From: Chryseobacterium sp. LAM-KRS1
Lineage (GTDB): Bacteria; Bacteroidota; Bacteroidia; Flavobacteriales; Weeksellaceae
Assembly (NCBI RefSeq): GCF_013184525.1
Contig: NZ_JAAOIZ010000001.1
Coordinates: 1 to 64,000 of the forward strand
Direction of reading: 5' to 3'
Length of the DNA stretch: 64,000 bases
The stretch's first letter is position 1. Each line of letters opens with the position of its first letter. Shown piece after piece: positions 12,348 to 21,339 of this stretch. The notes below the pieces were generated by a model. That model was not told the origin of the DNA, did not search any database, and was given only the letters and a program-made list of their open reading frames with translations. The translations under genes were made by a program, and so were the position numbers.

Positions 12348-12364
12348 AATTATCTGATTATATT

Positions 12365-13111
12365 ATGAAAAATTTTATCTTAGGGTTAGCAGTTTTAAGT
12401 ACAGTTGCAATGAAGGCACAAACCCAGATTATCGCACACAGAGGTTATTGGCAAACACAACCTCCAACCACCGAAAATTCATTAAAATCGTTGGAGAATG
12501 CCCAAAAACTTAAGATTTATGGAGCTGAATTCGATGTGAGAATGACAAAGGATGGAGTCCTGGTCGTTAACCATGATGAACACCACGGGAAAATGGAAAT
12601 CTCCGAAACAGACTTCAAAGAGTTGGAAAAAGTGAAGCTCTCAAACGGTGAAAACTTCCCGACCCTTAAAGATTATCTGAAACAGGGAAAGAAAGATAAG
12701 TCTCTTAAGCTGATCGTTGAAATTAAGCCCGATAAGACAAAAGAAAAGGAAGATGAGCTGGTTCAAAAAACAATCAAAACAATAAAGGACCTGAAACTGG
12801 AATCTCAGAGTGAATTTATTTCTTTCAGCCTGAATATTTGTAAAGAAATTAAAAAGGCAGAACCGAAATTTAAAGTTCAATACCTTAATGGAGAATTGTC
12901 TCCGGAACAGATTAAAAATGAAGGTTTGGACGGGATGGACTATCATTACAGTGTTTTCGACAAAAATCCGACATGGATTTCCGAAGCTAAAGCATTGGGT
13001 TTAATTACCAATTCATGGACTGTGAATGATATTGCGGTTTACGAGAAATTAAAAAGCCAGGGAATCGGTTTTATTACAACAAATATTCCTGATCAGTTAA
13101 AAGGTAAATAG
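12365..13111 (+). CDS. Secreted glycerophosphodiester phosphodiesterase
   Basis: The 248-aa product has a signal peptide (ending MKAQ) and the GDPD TIM-barrel signatures. These are IIAHRGYW with TENS near residues 22-38, AEFDVRMTKDGVLVVNHD near 55-75 (the metal-binding E-x-D and catalytic His), IVEIKPDK in the middle and ITTNIPDQL at the end. It hydrolyses glycerophosphodiesters to glycerol-3-phosphate and an alcohol, here probably in the periplasm. It lies between two TonB-dependent transport systems, fitting a role in scavenging phospholipid headgroups. It has its own strong terminator. Confidence 0.93.
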   Translation: MKNFILGLAVLSTVAMKAQTQIIAHRGYWQTQPPTTENSLKSLENAQKLKIYGAEFDVRMTKDGVLVVNHDEHHGKMEISETDFKELEKVKLSNGENFPTLKDYLKQGKKDKSLKLIVEIKPDKTKEKEDELVQKTIKTIKDLKLESQSEFISFSLNICKEIKKAEPKFKVQYLNGELSPEQIKNEGLDGMDYHYSVFDKNPTWISEAKALGLITNSWTVNDIAVYEKLKSQGIGFITTNIPDQLKGK

Positions 13112-13145
13112 GCCTTAAAAGTTTATTTAAACGTAGATATTTTTT

Positions 13146-13177
13146 AGCAGCTTGCCCATGGCAAGCTGCTTTTTTTA
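13146..13177 (+). terminator. Terminator after the GDPD gene
   Basis: The 11-bp stem AGCAGCTTGCC/GGCAAGCTGCT with a 3-nt loop is followed by a run of seven Ts. Confidence 0.93.
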
Positions 13178-13439
13178 TAATATACATTCAGATGAGAACG
13201 ATTCTGTTGATCAAGTATTTGATTACTAGATTTTTATTGTGATGTAAAAGTAGTGTATCATAAAAAGACAATAAAGATAATGAAATAAGTTATGCATGTC
13301 GCATTAAATAATATTCATCATTTTAATGTACTGTTAACCAGAAAAGTACAAACCCTTGTTGATAATGAGTTCATATTGTGTTTAATATTTTTTTAATAAA
13401 TGTTAAAATAGTATTAAAACCATCTTCACCAGTAGCTTT

Positions 13440-13447
13440 TACTTTTG
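13440..13447 (+). promoter_or_regulatory. -7 element (TACTTTTG) for susC
   Basis: TACTTTTG ends 16 nt before the ATG at 13463. It overlaps a possible TTG start at 13445, which argues for the downstream ATG. Confidence 0.5.
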
Positions 13448-13462
13448 CGCAAACAAAAAGAT

Positions 13463-16435
13463 ATGCGTAAACAGAAACAGAAACTATTGTTTTTATCATT
13501 TTTGGGATTAGTTAGTTCCAGCCTGACAGCCCAACAGAAAGCCAGGAAAGATACCATTAAAAATATTGATGAAGTGGTCGTTACTGCTTTAGGTATTAAA
13601 AGACACGATAAATCTTTAGGATATGTTGCTGAAACCATCAAATCTGAAGAGCTGTTAAGAACCCAGAATAATAACTGGGCTCAGGCTCTTGAAGGTAAAG
13701 TTGCCGGTTTGAAGATCCAAACAGCGGGAGCGGGGCCTTTAGGAAGCTCACTCATCAAACTTAGAGGTGATATCTCGATGAATATGGATCAGAATAATGC
13801 ACTTATCGTAGTGGATGGTGTTCCATTGAGCAATTCAACCACAGGTACCGGATTTTCAGCCTATGGAGCAGGAGCAAAAGCTGATTTACCTATTGATTAC
13901 GGGAATGGAATCAACAGCATCAACCCTGATGACATTGAAACAATAACAGTTTTAAAAGGATCTACCGCAGCAGCTTTATACGGATCACGAGGTGCGGGAG
14001 GTGCAGTAATGATCACAACTAAATCCGGAAAAACCAAAAAGGGAAAAATACAGGTTACCTTAAATTCCTATTCAAGCTATGATACAGTGCTAAAATGGCC
14101 GGACTATCAATATGAGTATGGTCAGGGGACTATGCAAAAGGATTCGAAAGGGAATTATTTCTATTCGTATGGGGCTTCACCGGATGGAGTAAATACCGGT
14201 GGTACTAGTAGTGCATTCGGGCCGAAATTTGCAGGCCAATATTATTTTCAATATGATCCCACATTGGAAGGTCAGAGTGCGGAACGACAACTATGGAGAC
14301 CATACAAAGACAATATCAAAGGCTTCTGGCAAACAGGTAGCACATTTTCAAACAATATTGCTGTAGAGGCATCCAATGAAAATACCTCTTTCAGGTCCTC
14401 ATTAACGTATCTTAAAAATGAGTGGATGATGCCTAATACGGGTTTCGACAGATTTAATGCAGCGATTTCTTTTGACCATAAGATCAATGAAAAATTAAAA
14501 ATAGGAGTTAAATTCAACTATAATAAAATGACAAGTGATAACCTTCCTGCGACAGGTTATAGCAATCAATCGATTTCCTATTTCATGATTTTCCAGAACC
14601 CGAATGTAGATCTTGCCTGGTATCGGCCGATATGGAAAAAAGATAAATACCAGGTGGATCAGATCCATCCCTTCAGTTCCTATATTGATAATCCATACAT
14701 GATCGCCTACGAAATGTTAAACGGGGTGGATAAGAATTTTATCACAGGAAATATAAACCTTAACTATAAATTGGCCAAAAACTTTGAGGTCATGTTCAGA
14801 TCCGGTATGGAGCTCACCAATGAAGAACGTACTCAGCAAAGGCCATGGAGTTCTGCCAACTATCTTCAGGGAATGTACAGGGAGCAGCATATTAAACAGA
14901 TGGATCTTAATAACGATTTATTATTTACTTATAAAAATACATTTAAAGATTTTGATTTCAGTGCATCAGTAGGAGGAAATATCCGTTATTCCGAATACAC
15001 GATGTATGATTATCTCGCCGACGGTCTTTTGAAGCCGGGAGTTTATACACTGCCCAATGGGATTGCCAACATTACAAAATTTGCAACTCCAAACGATAAG
15101 CAGGTCAATAGTGCCTATGGTTTGGTGACTTTGGGGTATCAGAATAAGATCTTCCTTGACCTTACGGCAAGAAATGATTGGAGCAGCACACTTCCTAAAA
15201 ACAACAGATCCTATTTTTATCCTTCAGCAGGGCTTTCTTTTATTCTTTCAGACATATTCAAACTTAGCTCAAACCAGTTCAATTACTGGAAATTAAGGGC
15301 TTCCTGGTCAAAGGTTGGAAATGACACAAGCCCTTATAAACTTATAAAATATTATAACAACAGTGTGTTCTCCGGATCAGTAGAGGCTCCCTCTTTATTT
15401 CCTAATCCTAACCTGAGACCTGAGATGCTTACCAATATTGAAGCCGGAATGGATTTCAGTATAATTAAAAACAGGATCAGCTATTCCATTACCGCATACC
15501 AGAACAATTCTAAGGACCAGATCGTTGATATCCCGGCTCTGTATGAAACAGGATATAGTAAAAGAACCATCAACGCAGGGGAGGTACGAAACAGGGGATT
15601 GGAAATGACTTTAAATACCTTTCCCGTTAAAAATAAAAATTTCTCGTGGAATGTAAATGCGAACTGGTCAATGAACAGAAATAAGATCCTTTCACTTCCG
15701 GATGAATTTCAGGGACAGCCTTATACTTTAGGCAGTGTAGGTGGAGTGGTGTATTATAATGCAGTAGTTGGTGGATCGTTGGGAGATATGTATGGCTATG
15801 GACTGATGTATTCACCTGACGGACAGGTTGTATATGGAAGTGACGGCTTAACAGCAAAGCCAACTGAGATGAAAAAGATAGGAAATGCATATCCGAAATG
15901 GAGGGCCGGTCTTCAAAACGAGTTCAGATACAAGAATTTTACCATCAGCTTTTCTTTTGACGGACAATACAAAGGAATGGCCTATTCCCAGTCGCATCAC
16001 AAAATGACTGAACAGGGTAAATTAACGCATACCCTGATCGGAAGAGATAATCCGAATGGTCTGATCGTAGGAGAAGGAGTGGTACAAAATCCTGACGGAT
16101 CTTACTCACCAAACACCAAAGGTGTCGCCGTTTCGGCTTATTACGCTGATTATTACAGAAGAGCCAATGTAGAAACCAACTCATTTGATACCTCTTTTGT
16201 CAAATTAAGGGATGCAAGAATATCTTATACTTTGCCTAAAAGTGTAACGGAGCAGCTTAAGCTGACTGATCTTACAATAGCATTATTTGGAAGAAATCTT
16301 TGGATGTGGACAAAGTTCCCGTTATTCGATCCTGAAGCTGCAACTCTTAATGACAGCCAGATTACACCGGGAGTGGAAATGGGACAGCTGCCTACGGCCA
16401 GAACAGTGGGAATTCAGCTTAACGTTAAATTTTAA
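13463..16435 (+). CDS. SusC/RagA-type TonB-linked outer-membrane protein
   Basis: The ATG at 13463 gives 990 aa with a signal peptide (LFLSFLGLVSSSLTAQQ). A TonB-box-like segment DEVVVTALGIKR follows almost at once, so the carboxypeptidase-D-like N-terminal domain of most SusC proteins is missing. The plug contains LEGKVAGLKI, LRGDISM, ALIVVDGVPLSN and VLKGSTAAALYGSRGAGGAV, all SusC/RagA signatures. The barrel ends GIQLNVKF. It should form the outer-membrane transporter whose lid is the SusD-like lipoprotein encoded 11 nt downstream. A TTG 18 nt upstream is in frame but lies inside the promoter element. The substrate is not shown by the sequence; the neighbouring enzymes suggest phosphodiesters. 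Confidence 0.95.
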   Translation: MRKQKQKLLFLSFLGLVSSSLTAQQKARKDTIKNIDEVVVTALGIKRHDKSLGYVAETIKSEELLRTQNNNWAQALEGKVAGLKIQTAGAGPLGSSLIKLRGDISMNMDQNNALIVVDGVPLSNSTTGTGFSAYGAGAKADLPIDYGNGINSINPDDIETITVLKGSTAAALYGSRGAGGAVMITTKSGKTKKGKIQVTLNSYSSYDTVLKWPDYQYEYGQGTMQKDSKGNYFYSYGASPDGVNTGGTSSAFGPKFAGQYYFQYDPTLEGQSAERQLWRPYKDNIKGFWQTGSTFSNNIAVEASNENTSFRSSLTYLKNEWMMPNTGFDRFNAAISFDHKINEKLKIGVKFNYNKMTSDNLPATGYSNQSISYFMIFQNPNVDLAWYRPIWKKDKYQVDQIHPFSSYIDNPYMIAYEMLNGVDKNFITGNINLNYKLAKNFEVMFRSGMELTNEERTQQRPWSSANYLQGMYREQHIKQMDLNNDLLFTYKNTFKDFDFSASVGGNIRYSEYTMYDYLADGLLKPGVYTLPNGIANITKFATPNDKQVNSAYGLVTLGYQNKIFLDLTARNDWSSTLPKNNRSYFYPSAGLSFILSDIFKLSSNQFNYWKLRASWSKVGNDTSPYKLIKYYNNSVFSGSVEAPSLFPNPNLRPEMLTNIEAGMDFSIIKNRISYSITAYQNNSKDQIVDIPALYETGYSKRTINAGEVRNRGLEMTLNTFPVKNKNFSWNVNANWSMNRNKILSLPDEFQGQPYTLGSVGGVVYYNAVVGGSLGDMYGYGLMYSPDGQVVYGSDGLTAKPTEMKKIGNAYPKWRAGLQNEFRYKNFTISFSFDGQYKGMAYSQSHHKMTEQGKLTHTLIGRDNPNGLIVGEGVVQNPDGSYSPNTKGVAVSAYYADYYRRANVETNSFDTSFVKLRDARISYTLPKSVTEQLKLTDLTIALFGRNLWMWTKFPLFDPEAATLNDSQITPGVEMGQLPTARTVGIQLNVKF

Positions 16436-16446
16436 AATTGAAAATC

Positions 16447-17898
16447 ATGAAAAAATTATTACTCAACATATTATTAATTTCGGGAATAGGTCTTATCCCT
16501 CTTTCCTGCAGCAGAAGTCTTGATGAAGTAAATATTGACGAAAGCAGGATAAGTGATCCGGTAGCGGCTAAATTACTTGTTCCTATTCAATATAACATGG
16601 CTTCCGTTAATTACATGCGGGCCAATGATTTTACGTTTGACATTATGCAGGTGTCACTTGATTTTCCGAATGAAGGAAATTCGTTGAGCCGGTATTATCT
16701 TACCGAAAATACAGGAGCCGGATTCTGGAATAACTCATATAAATGGCTGAAACAGGTAAAAGACCTGAAAGAGGCAGCAATAGTAGAAAAAGATCAGAAT
16801 TATCAGGCTATTGCTATGGTATTAAATGCCTGGATTTATTCCAATCTTACAGATACCTATGGTGATATTCCCTTTACTGAAGCTTCAAGATTAGACGATG
16901 GGATATCACAGCCTAAATTTGATAAACAAAAAGACATTTATATTCGATTGCTGGATGATCTGAAAGCAGCCAATGCACTTTTTATTACCAATAAGCCACT
17001 TACAGGGAATGATCTTTTCTATAAGGCAGAATCGGATGCCAATGGGATTATAAACTGGAAGAAGTTTTGTAATTCTTTGTCGTTGAGGTTGCTGACAAGA
17101 ATCCTGAAGAAAAACGGAGAAGTAAATGTTCATCAGCGAATTCAGGAGATTGTAAATGATCCTGCCACATATCCTCTTTTTCAAAATAATAATGAGACAG
17201 CAAAGCTCAATATTACAGGAGTATCACCACTTCTTCCTCCCATTGCAAGACCTCAGGATTTTACTACAGGAAGAGCGGCTTCGGAATTTTTTGTAGAAAC
17301 TCTGAAAGCGAATAATGATCCACGTCTGGCTATGTTTTTCGGCCAGGCTAAAGATATTGCCAGCCAGCAGAATATCGGGTATAAAGGTGCTCCATCAGGT
17401 TATGCTTATGGAACGATATTCAGTTATCAACCGTCCAATATGAATCAGAATCTAGCAAAAGCTCCGCTGAATATTCTGATTTATCCTTATGCAGAACTGC
17501 AGTTCATCCTTTCGGAATTGGCAAACAAAGGAATCATTCAGGGAAATGCCCAGACCTTTTATGAGAATGGGGTAAAGGCTGCAATAGAACAATGGGGAGC
17601 TGTTGTACCTGCAAATTATTTTGCGAATCCGAATGTCGCTTATAATGGAAATATCGACAGGATTATGCTTCAGAAATATATTGCATTGTTCTTTGTAGAT
17701 CAGCAACAATGGTTTGAAAAGAGAAGAACCGGTTTTCCTGTACTTCCCAATAATGGAGGTCTACTTAACAATGGAAATCTGCCCCAAAGGTTGATGTATC
17801 CACCTAATCCAAAAGTTTTAAATACAACAAATTATCAGGCTGCTGTTCAGCAGATGGGAGGAGATAATATCAATATTAAAACCTGGTGGAATAACTAA
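16447..17898 (+). CDS. SusD/RagB-family outer-membrane lipoprotein
   Basis: The ATG at 16447 gives 483 aa with a lipoprotein signal peptide (lipobox LSCS, Cys near residue 21). SusD_2-type features follow: an alpha-helical body with WNNSYKWLKQVKDL, ALAMV-like helices (AIAMVLNAWIYSNLTDTYGDIPFTEA) here seen as NAWIYSNLTDTYGDIPFTEA, and a C-terminal half with PYAELQFILSELA and YIALFFVDQQQWFEKRRTG. It is the surface lid and binding partner of the SusC protein encoded just upstream, and is certainly cotranscribed with it. An in-frame TTG at 16438 is less likely because the signal peptide fits the ATG. Confidence 0.95.
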   Translation: MKKLLLNILLISGIGLIPLSCSRSLDEVNIDESRISDPVAAKLLVPIQYNMASVNYMRANDFTFDIMQVSLDFPNEGNSLSRYYLTENTGAGFWNNSYKWLKQVKDLKEAAIVEKDQNYQAIAMVLNAWIYSNLTDTYGDIPFTEASRLDDGISQPKFDKQKDIYIRLLDDLKAANALFITNKPLTGNDLFYKAESDANGIINWKKFCNSLSLRLLTRILKKNGEVNVHQRIQEIVNDPATYPLFQNNNETAKLNITGVSPLLPPIARPQDFTTGRAASEFFVETLKANNDPRLAMFFGQAKDIASQQNIGYKGAPSGYAYGTIFSYQPSNMNQNLAKAPLNILIYPYAELQFILSELANKGIIQGNAQTFYENGVKAAIEQWGAVVPANYFANPNVAYNGNIDRIMLQKYIALFFVDQQQWFEKRRTGFPVLPNNGGLLNNGNLPQRLMYPPNPKVLNTTNYQAAVQQMGGDNINIKTWWNN

Positions 17899-17941
17899 TA
17901 AAAACCTGAAGTAATACATCTTAATAAAAATAAATCATCCT

Positions 17942-19525
17942 ATGAATATTAAATTATTAATGCCATGCCTTCTGATTTCAGCAATGGCATGGTCACAAAC
18001 TTCCGTATCCGGCTACGTGTACGAAGACATGAATAAAAATCAAAAAAAAGAAAGCCGTGAGAAAGGAATCGAAGGAGTAGCGGTATCTAACGGTGCCCAG
18101 GTTGTTTTAACAGATAAAAATGGAAGATATAGTTTACCGATTAGTGAAAATCAAACCATTTTTGTGATCAAACCATCGGGTTACATGACGCCTGTTAACA
18201 GTAATAATTTACCTCAATATTACTATCATTACAAACCAAAAGGATCTCCTTCGGATTTTAAATACAAAGGAACGCTGCCGACAGGGGAGTTACCAAAAGA
18301 GCTCAACTTTGCATTGTACAGACAAAAGGAGGATAAAAACTTTGATATCCTGGTTTTCGGAGATCCTCAGCCTTACACAGAGAAAGAACTGGATTATTTC
18401 AAAAGAGGAATTGTAAATGAAGTAAAGAACACAAAAAAGAATGCGGTTCTGGGAATCAGTCTTGGAGATCTTGTAGGAGATAATCTGAGCCTTCAGAAAC
18501 CGTATGCTGATGTCATGAAAGAGATTGGTTTACCATGGTACAATGTAATGGGAAATCATGACATGAATTATGATGCAAAGGAAGATCAGTTTTCAGACGA
18601 AACTTTTGAAGCTAATTTTGGACCTGCCAATTATTCTTTTAATTACGGGAATGTACATTTTATTATTTTAGACGATATTCTTTATCCGGATCCGAGAGAC
18701 GGAAAAGGATATTGGGGAGGATTCCGAAATGATCAGCTGCAATTCATTGAAAATGACCTGAAGCTGGTGGATAAAAACAAACTGATTGTGATCTCTTTCC
18801 ACATTCCGTTGGAACATACTAATGAAGATAATTTCAGAAATGCGGACCGTCAGAAATTGTTTGATTTTTTAAGCCCTTTTCCTAACGCGCTTCTTTTATC
18901 AGCACATACTCATATCCAACAGCAGATCTTTTATGGCAAAAAAGCAGGTTGGAATGGAGCTAAAGACCTTCATGAATATAATGTAGGAACAACTTGTGGT
19001 GACTGGTATTCCGGAACTCCTGATGAAATGGGATTGCCAACTTCTACGATGAGAGACGGAACAGCCAAAGGATATTCATTCATAAGTTTTGCGGATAACC
19101 AGTATAAAGTTAAATACAAAACAGCCGGTAAACCTGATGACTATCAGATAAAGTTGTATGTTCCGAAGGTCATTCCTTATCCATCAAAAACATCAGCTAA
19201 AATTCTTGCCAACTTCTTTATGGGGAGTAAAAAAGATAAAGTGGAGTACAGGATAGATAATGCGGAATGGAAAGATATGGAGTATGACGAAACGATCGAT
19301 CCTAATTTTGCTTTGTCCGTATTCAAATGGGATGCCACACAGAATCTTTTTCCGGGAAGAAGACCCTCAAATCCTGAAATGGCAAAACACATATGGATCG
19401 GTGGATTTACTAATAAATTAGCACTAGGGAAGCACAAGGTGGAAGTGAGAGCTATGGATATGTATGGAAACCAATTTTCAGCTTCTGAAGAATTCGAGGT
19501 GAAAGAACCCGTGCTTATTCCTTAA
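17942..19525 (+). CDS. Secreted calcineurin-like phosphoesterase with N-terminal beta domain
   Basis: The 527-aa product has a signal peptide (ending AMAWSQ). An N-terminal SdrD/CarboxypepD-like domain follows (SVSGYVYEDMNKNQ ... TDKNGRYSLPI, to about residue 65). The metallophosphoesterase core has VFGDPQPY, GDLVGD, GNHDMN, SFHIPLEHTNE and SAHTHIQQ, the metal ligands of the family. A C-terminal beta domain follows the core (from about 390), as in the MetallophosN/MetallophosphatC proteins of Bacteroidota. It should cleave phosphomono- or diesters outside the inner membrane. It follows susD by 43 bp and is followed by a terminator, so it most likely completes the susCD transcription unit. Confidence 0.92.
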   Translation: MNIKLLMPCLLISAMAWSQTSVSGYVYEDMNKNQKKESREKGIEGVAVSNGAQVVLTDKNGRYSLPISENQTIFVIKPSGYMTPVNSNNLPQYYYHYKPKGSPSDFKYKGTLPTGELPKELNFALYRQKEDKNFDILVFGDPQPYTEKELDYFKRGIVNEVKNTKKNAVLGISLGDLVGDNLSLQKPYADVMKEIGLPWYNVMGNHDMNYDAKEDQFSDETFEANFGPANYSFNYGNVHFIILDDILYPDPRDGKGYWGGFRNDQLQFIENDLKLVDKNKLIVISFHIPLEHTNEDNFRNADRQKLFDFLSPFPNALLLSAHTHIQQQIFYGKKAGWNGAKDLHEYNVGTTCGDWYSGTPDEMGLPTSTMRDGTAKGYSFISFADNQYKVKYKTAGKPDDYQIKLYVPKVIPYPSKTSAKILANFFMGSKKDKVEYRIDNAEWKDMEYDETIDPNFALSVFKWDATQNLFPGRRPSNPEMAKHIWIGGFTNKLALGKHKVEVRAMDMYGNQFSASEEFEVKEPVLIP

Positions 19526-19554
19526 TTTATTCTTTTTTTACTATACTTTCTGAG

Positions 19555-19582
19555 AACCGGCTTCTATAAGCCGGTTTTATTT
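19555..19582 (+). terminator. Terminator after the phosphoesterase gene
   Basis: The stem AACCGGCTT/AAGCCGGTT with a 4-nt loop is followed by TTATTTT. Confidence 0.88.
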
Positions 19583-19640
19583 TAAAGAATATCGTGGAAA
19601 AACATTCACATGATTCATCTTTAAACAAAATATGCTTTCG

Positions 19641-19648
19641 TAAATTTG
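19641..19648 (+). promoter_or_regulatory. -7 element (TAAATTTG) for the FabG-like gene
   Basis: TAAATTTG ends 21 nt before the ATG at 19669. Confidence 0.5.
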
Positions 19649-19668
19649 TATGACGAAAAAGTATTATT

Positions 19669-20382
19669 ATGAACATAAAAGGAAAAAATGCCATTGTAAC
19701 AGGTGGTGGAAGAGGCTTAGGAAAAGCAGTTGCTTTGGCTTTGGCGAATGAAGGAGTGAATGTTGCCATTACAGGCAGAAATGAAGCCAACTTAAAAGCG
19801 ACTGTTGAAGAAATTAAAAATATTGGGGTCAATGCGGCGTATGCTATTTTCAGTGTTGATGACGAATCAGCAGTAAAAGCAGGTATCGAATCTTTAGTAA
19901 AAGAACTTGGAGGTGTAGATATTTTAATCAATAATGCCGGAATCGGAGATTTTGGAACGATCGAAGAAATGCCTTCTGAAACCTGGGAACAGGTTATTAA
20001 AACCAATCTTTTTGGGGTGTATTATGCGGCAAAAGCAGTATATCCGTTTCTGAAAGAAAAGGGAGAAGGAGATATCGTAAACGTTGCTTCCACGGCCGGT
20101 TTAAAAGGAGGAGGAAATATGTCAGCTTACGCAGCTTCAAAAGCTGCCGTTATTTCTCTTTCACAATCCATGATGGCAGAATGGAGAAAGCAGAATATCC
20201 GTGTCGTAACCTTAACGCCAAGTACTATTGCTTCCGATATGAGCATTCAGGGAGGATTAACAGATGGAAACCCTGAAACAGTTCTTCAGCCGGAAGATTT
20301 CGCAGAATGGGTAAGAGATATCCTGAAAATGAACAGAAGAGCATTAATTGCAAACGGTTCTATTTTCTCTACAAATCCATAA
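19669..20382 (+). CDS. Short-chain dehydrogenase/reductase (FabG-like)
   Basis: The 237-aa product is a classical SDR. It has the NAD(P)-binding motif TGGGRGLGKA near residue 12, NNAG near 88, the catalytic Ser in NVASTAGL, and YAASK with the catalytic Tyr/Lys near 150. It is similar to 3-oxoacyl-ACP reductases, but the real substrate cannot be told from sequence and it is not in a fatty-acid operon. It is a single-gene unit between two terminators. Confidence 0.9.
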   Translation: MNIKGKNAIVTGGGRGLGKAVALALANEGVNVAITGRNEANLKATVEEIKNIGVNAAYAIFSVDDESAVKAGIESLVKELGGVDILINNAGIGDFGTIEEMPSETWEQVIKTNLFGVYYAAKAVYPFLKEKGEGDIVNVASTAGLKGGGNMSAYAASKAAVISLSQSMMAEWRKQNIRVVTLTPSTIASDMSIQGGLTDGNPETVLQPEDFAEWVRDILKMNRRALIANGSIFSTNP

Positions 20383-20448
20383 CAAAAGATCTTTAGCAAT
20401 ACAGATAGATGAGCTATTTGCTGAATGATTTATTTTATATGAATACAG

Positions 20449-20472
20449 GCGGGTTTTAACCCGCTTTTCTTT
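20449..20472 (+). terminator. Terminator after the FabG-like gene
   Basis: GCGGGTT pairs with AACCCGC around a TT centre, then TTTTCTTT follows. The prmA -7 element begins directly downstream. Confidence 0.82.
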
Positions 20473-20479
20473 ATTTTTG
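20472..20479 (+). promoter_or_regulatory. -7 element (TATTTTTG) for prmA
   Basis: TATTTTTG ends 16 nt before the ATG at 20495 and overlaps an in-frame TTG that is therefore an unlikely start. Confidence 0.5.
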
Positions 20480-20494
20480 TACCAAATTGATCAC

Positions 20495-21322
20495 ATGCAA
20501 AATTATTTAGAATTCAACTTCAGAATTTCTCCGCTTCAACCATGGAATGAAATATTAATGGCAGAGCTTATCGAAATAGGCTTCGACAGTTTTACGGAAG
20601 AATTGGAAGGAATTCTGGGTTATATCCAGAAAGATTTATTTAATGAAAATGAATTGAAGGCACTGCCTCTTTTTGAAAATGAAAATGTAACAATTGAATA
20701 TACTTTCCAGGAAATGCCAAACATCAACTGGAATGAGGAATGGGAGAAAAATTTCTCACCCATTAATATTGATGATAAAGTCTTGATCAGAGCTGAGTTT
20801 CATGATTCCGTACCCGGAATGCATGAAATCATTATCCAGCCTAAAATGTCTTTCGGAACCGGACATCATCCTACGACCCATCTCATGATCCAGCAAATGA
20901 TGGATATTGACTTTCATGGTAAAAAGGTTTTGGATATGGGCTGCGGAACTTCAGTATTGGCCATTTATGCAAAGCAACAGGGAGCTGATGATGTGAAAGC
21001 TATTGATATTGATGAATGGTCTGTTGAAAATTCTAAAGAAAATGCTGAAAGAAATAATGTTGTCCTTGATATTGAGCAGGGAACCGCAGAGAATCTGGGA
21101 AAAGAGCATTATGATGTTATCTTGGCGAATATCAACCGTAACATTTTGATTTCAGATATTCCTACTTATGTTTCTGTTTTAAATAACGGGGGTAAATTAT
21201 TGCTGTCAGGATTGTGCTTCTTCGATGTAGATGATATTCTTGAAGTATGTAAGGCAAATAACCTTGAGTTAAAAAAACAGCTGCAGAGAGAAGAGTGGGT
21301 AAGCTTATTGCTTGAAAAATAA
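20495..21322 (+). CDS. prmA: Ribosomal protein L11 methyltransferase
   Basis: The ATG at 20495 gives 275 aa, matching the usual PrmA length and start. The Rossmann methyltransferase motifs are present: KMSFGTGHHPTTHLM near residue 120 (a PrmA hallmark), VLDMGCGTSVLAIYA near 150 (SAM binding) and DVILANINRNIL near 208 (the NPPY-like motif of PrmA, here NINR). It trimethylates ribosomal protein L11 in the cytoplasm. The next gene follows by 17 bp and may be cotranscribed. Confidence 0.95.
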   Translation: MQNYLEFNFRISPLQPWNEILMAELIEIGFDSFTEELEGILGYIQKDLFNENELKALPLFENENVTIEYTFQEMPNINWNEEWEKNFSPINIDDKVLIRAEFHDSVPGMHEIIIQPKMSFGTGHHPTTHLMIQQMMDIDFHGKKVLDMGCGTSVLAIYAKQQGADDVKAIDIDEWSVENSKENAERNNVVLDIEQGTAENLGKEHYDVILANINRNILISDIPTYVSVLNNGGKLLLSGLCFFDVDDILEVCKANNLELKKQLQREEWVSLLLEK

Positions 21323-21339
21323 GAATATAAAATTATTGT

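Larger units (their letters stand above)
13112..13462. other. 351-bp intergenic region upstream of susC
   Basis: Besides the GDPD terminator at its left end and the -7 element at its right end, I see only AT-rich sequence. There is no convincing ORF or RNA gene. It is long enough to hold regulator-binding sites for the susCD unit. Confidence 0.5.

Noticed and set aside
13445..13462. TTG start for susC 6 codons upstream
   Set aside because: It falls inside the predicted promoter element, and the signal peptide is better placed from the ATG at 13463.
19527..20006. 159-codon minus-strand ORF
   Set aside because: It is antisense to the FabG-like gene, which has full SDR motifs, so it is a shadow.
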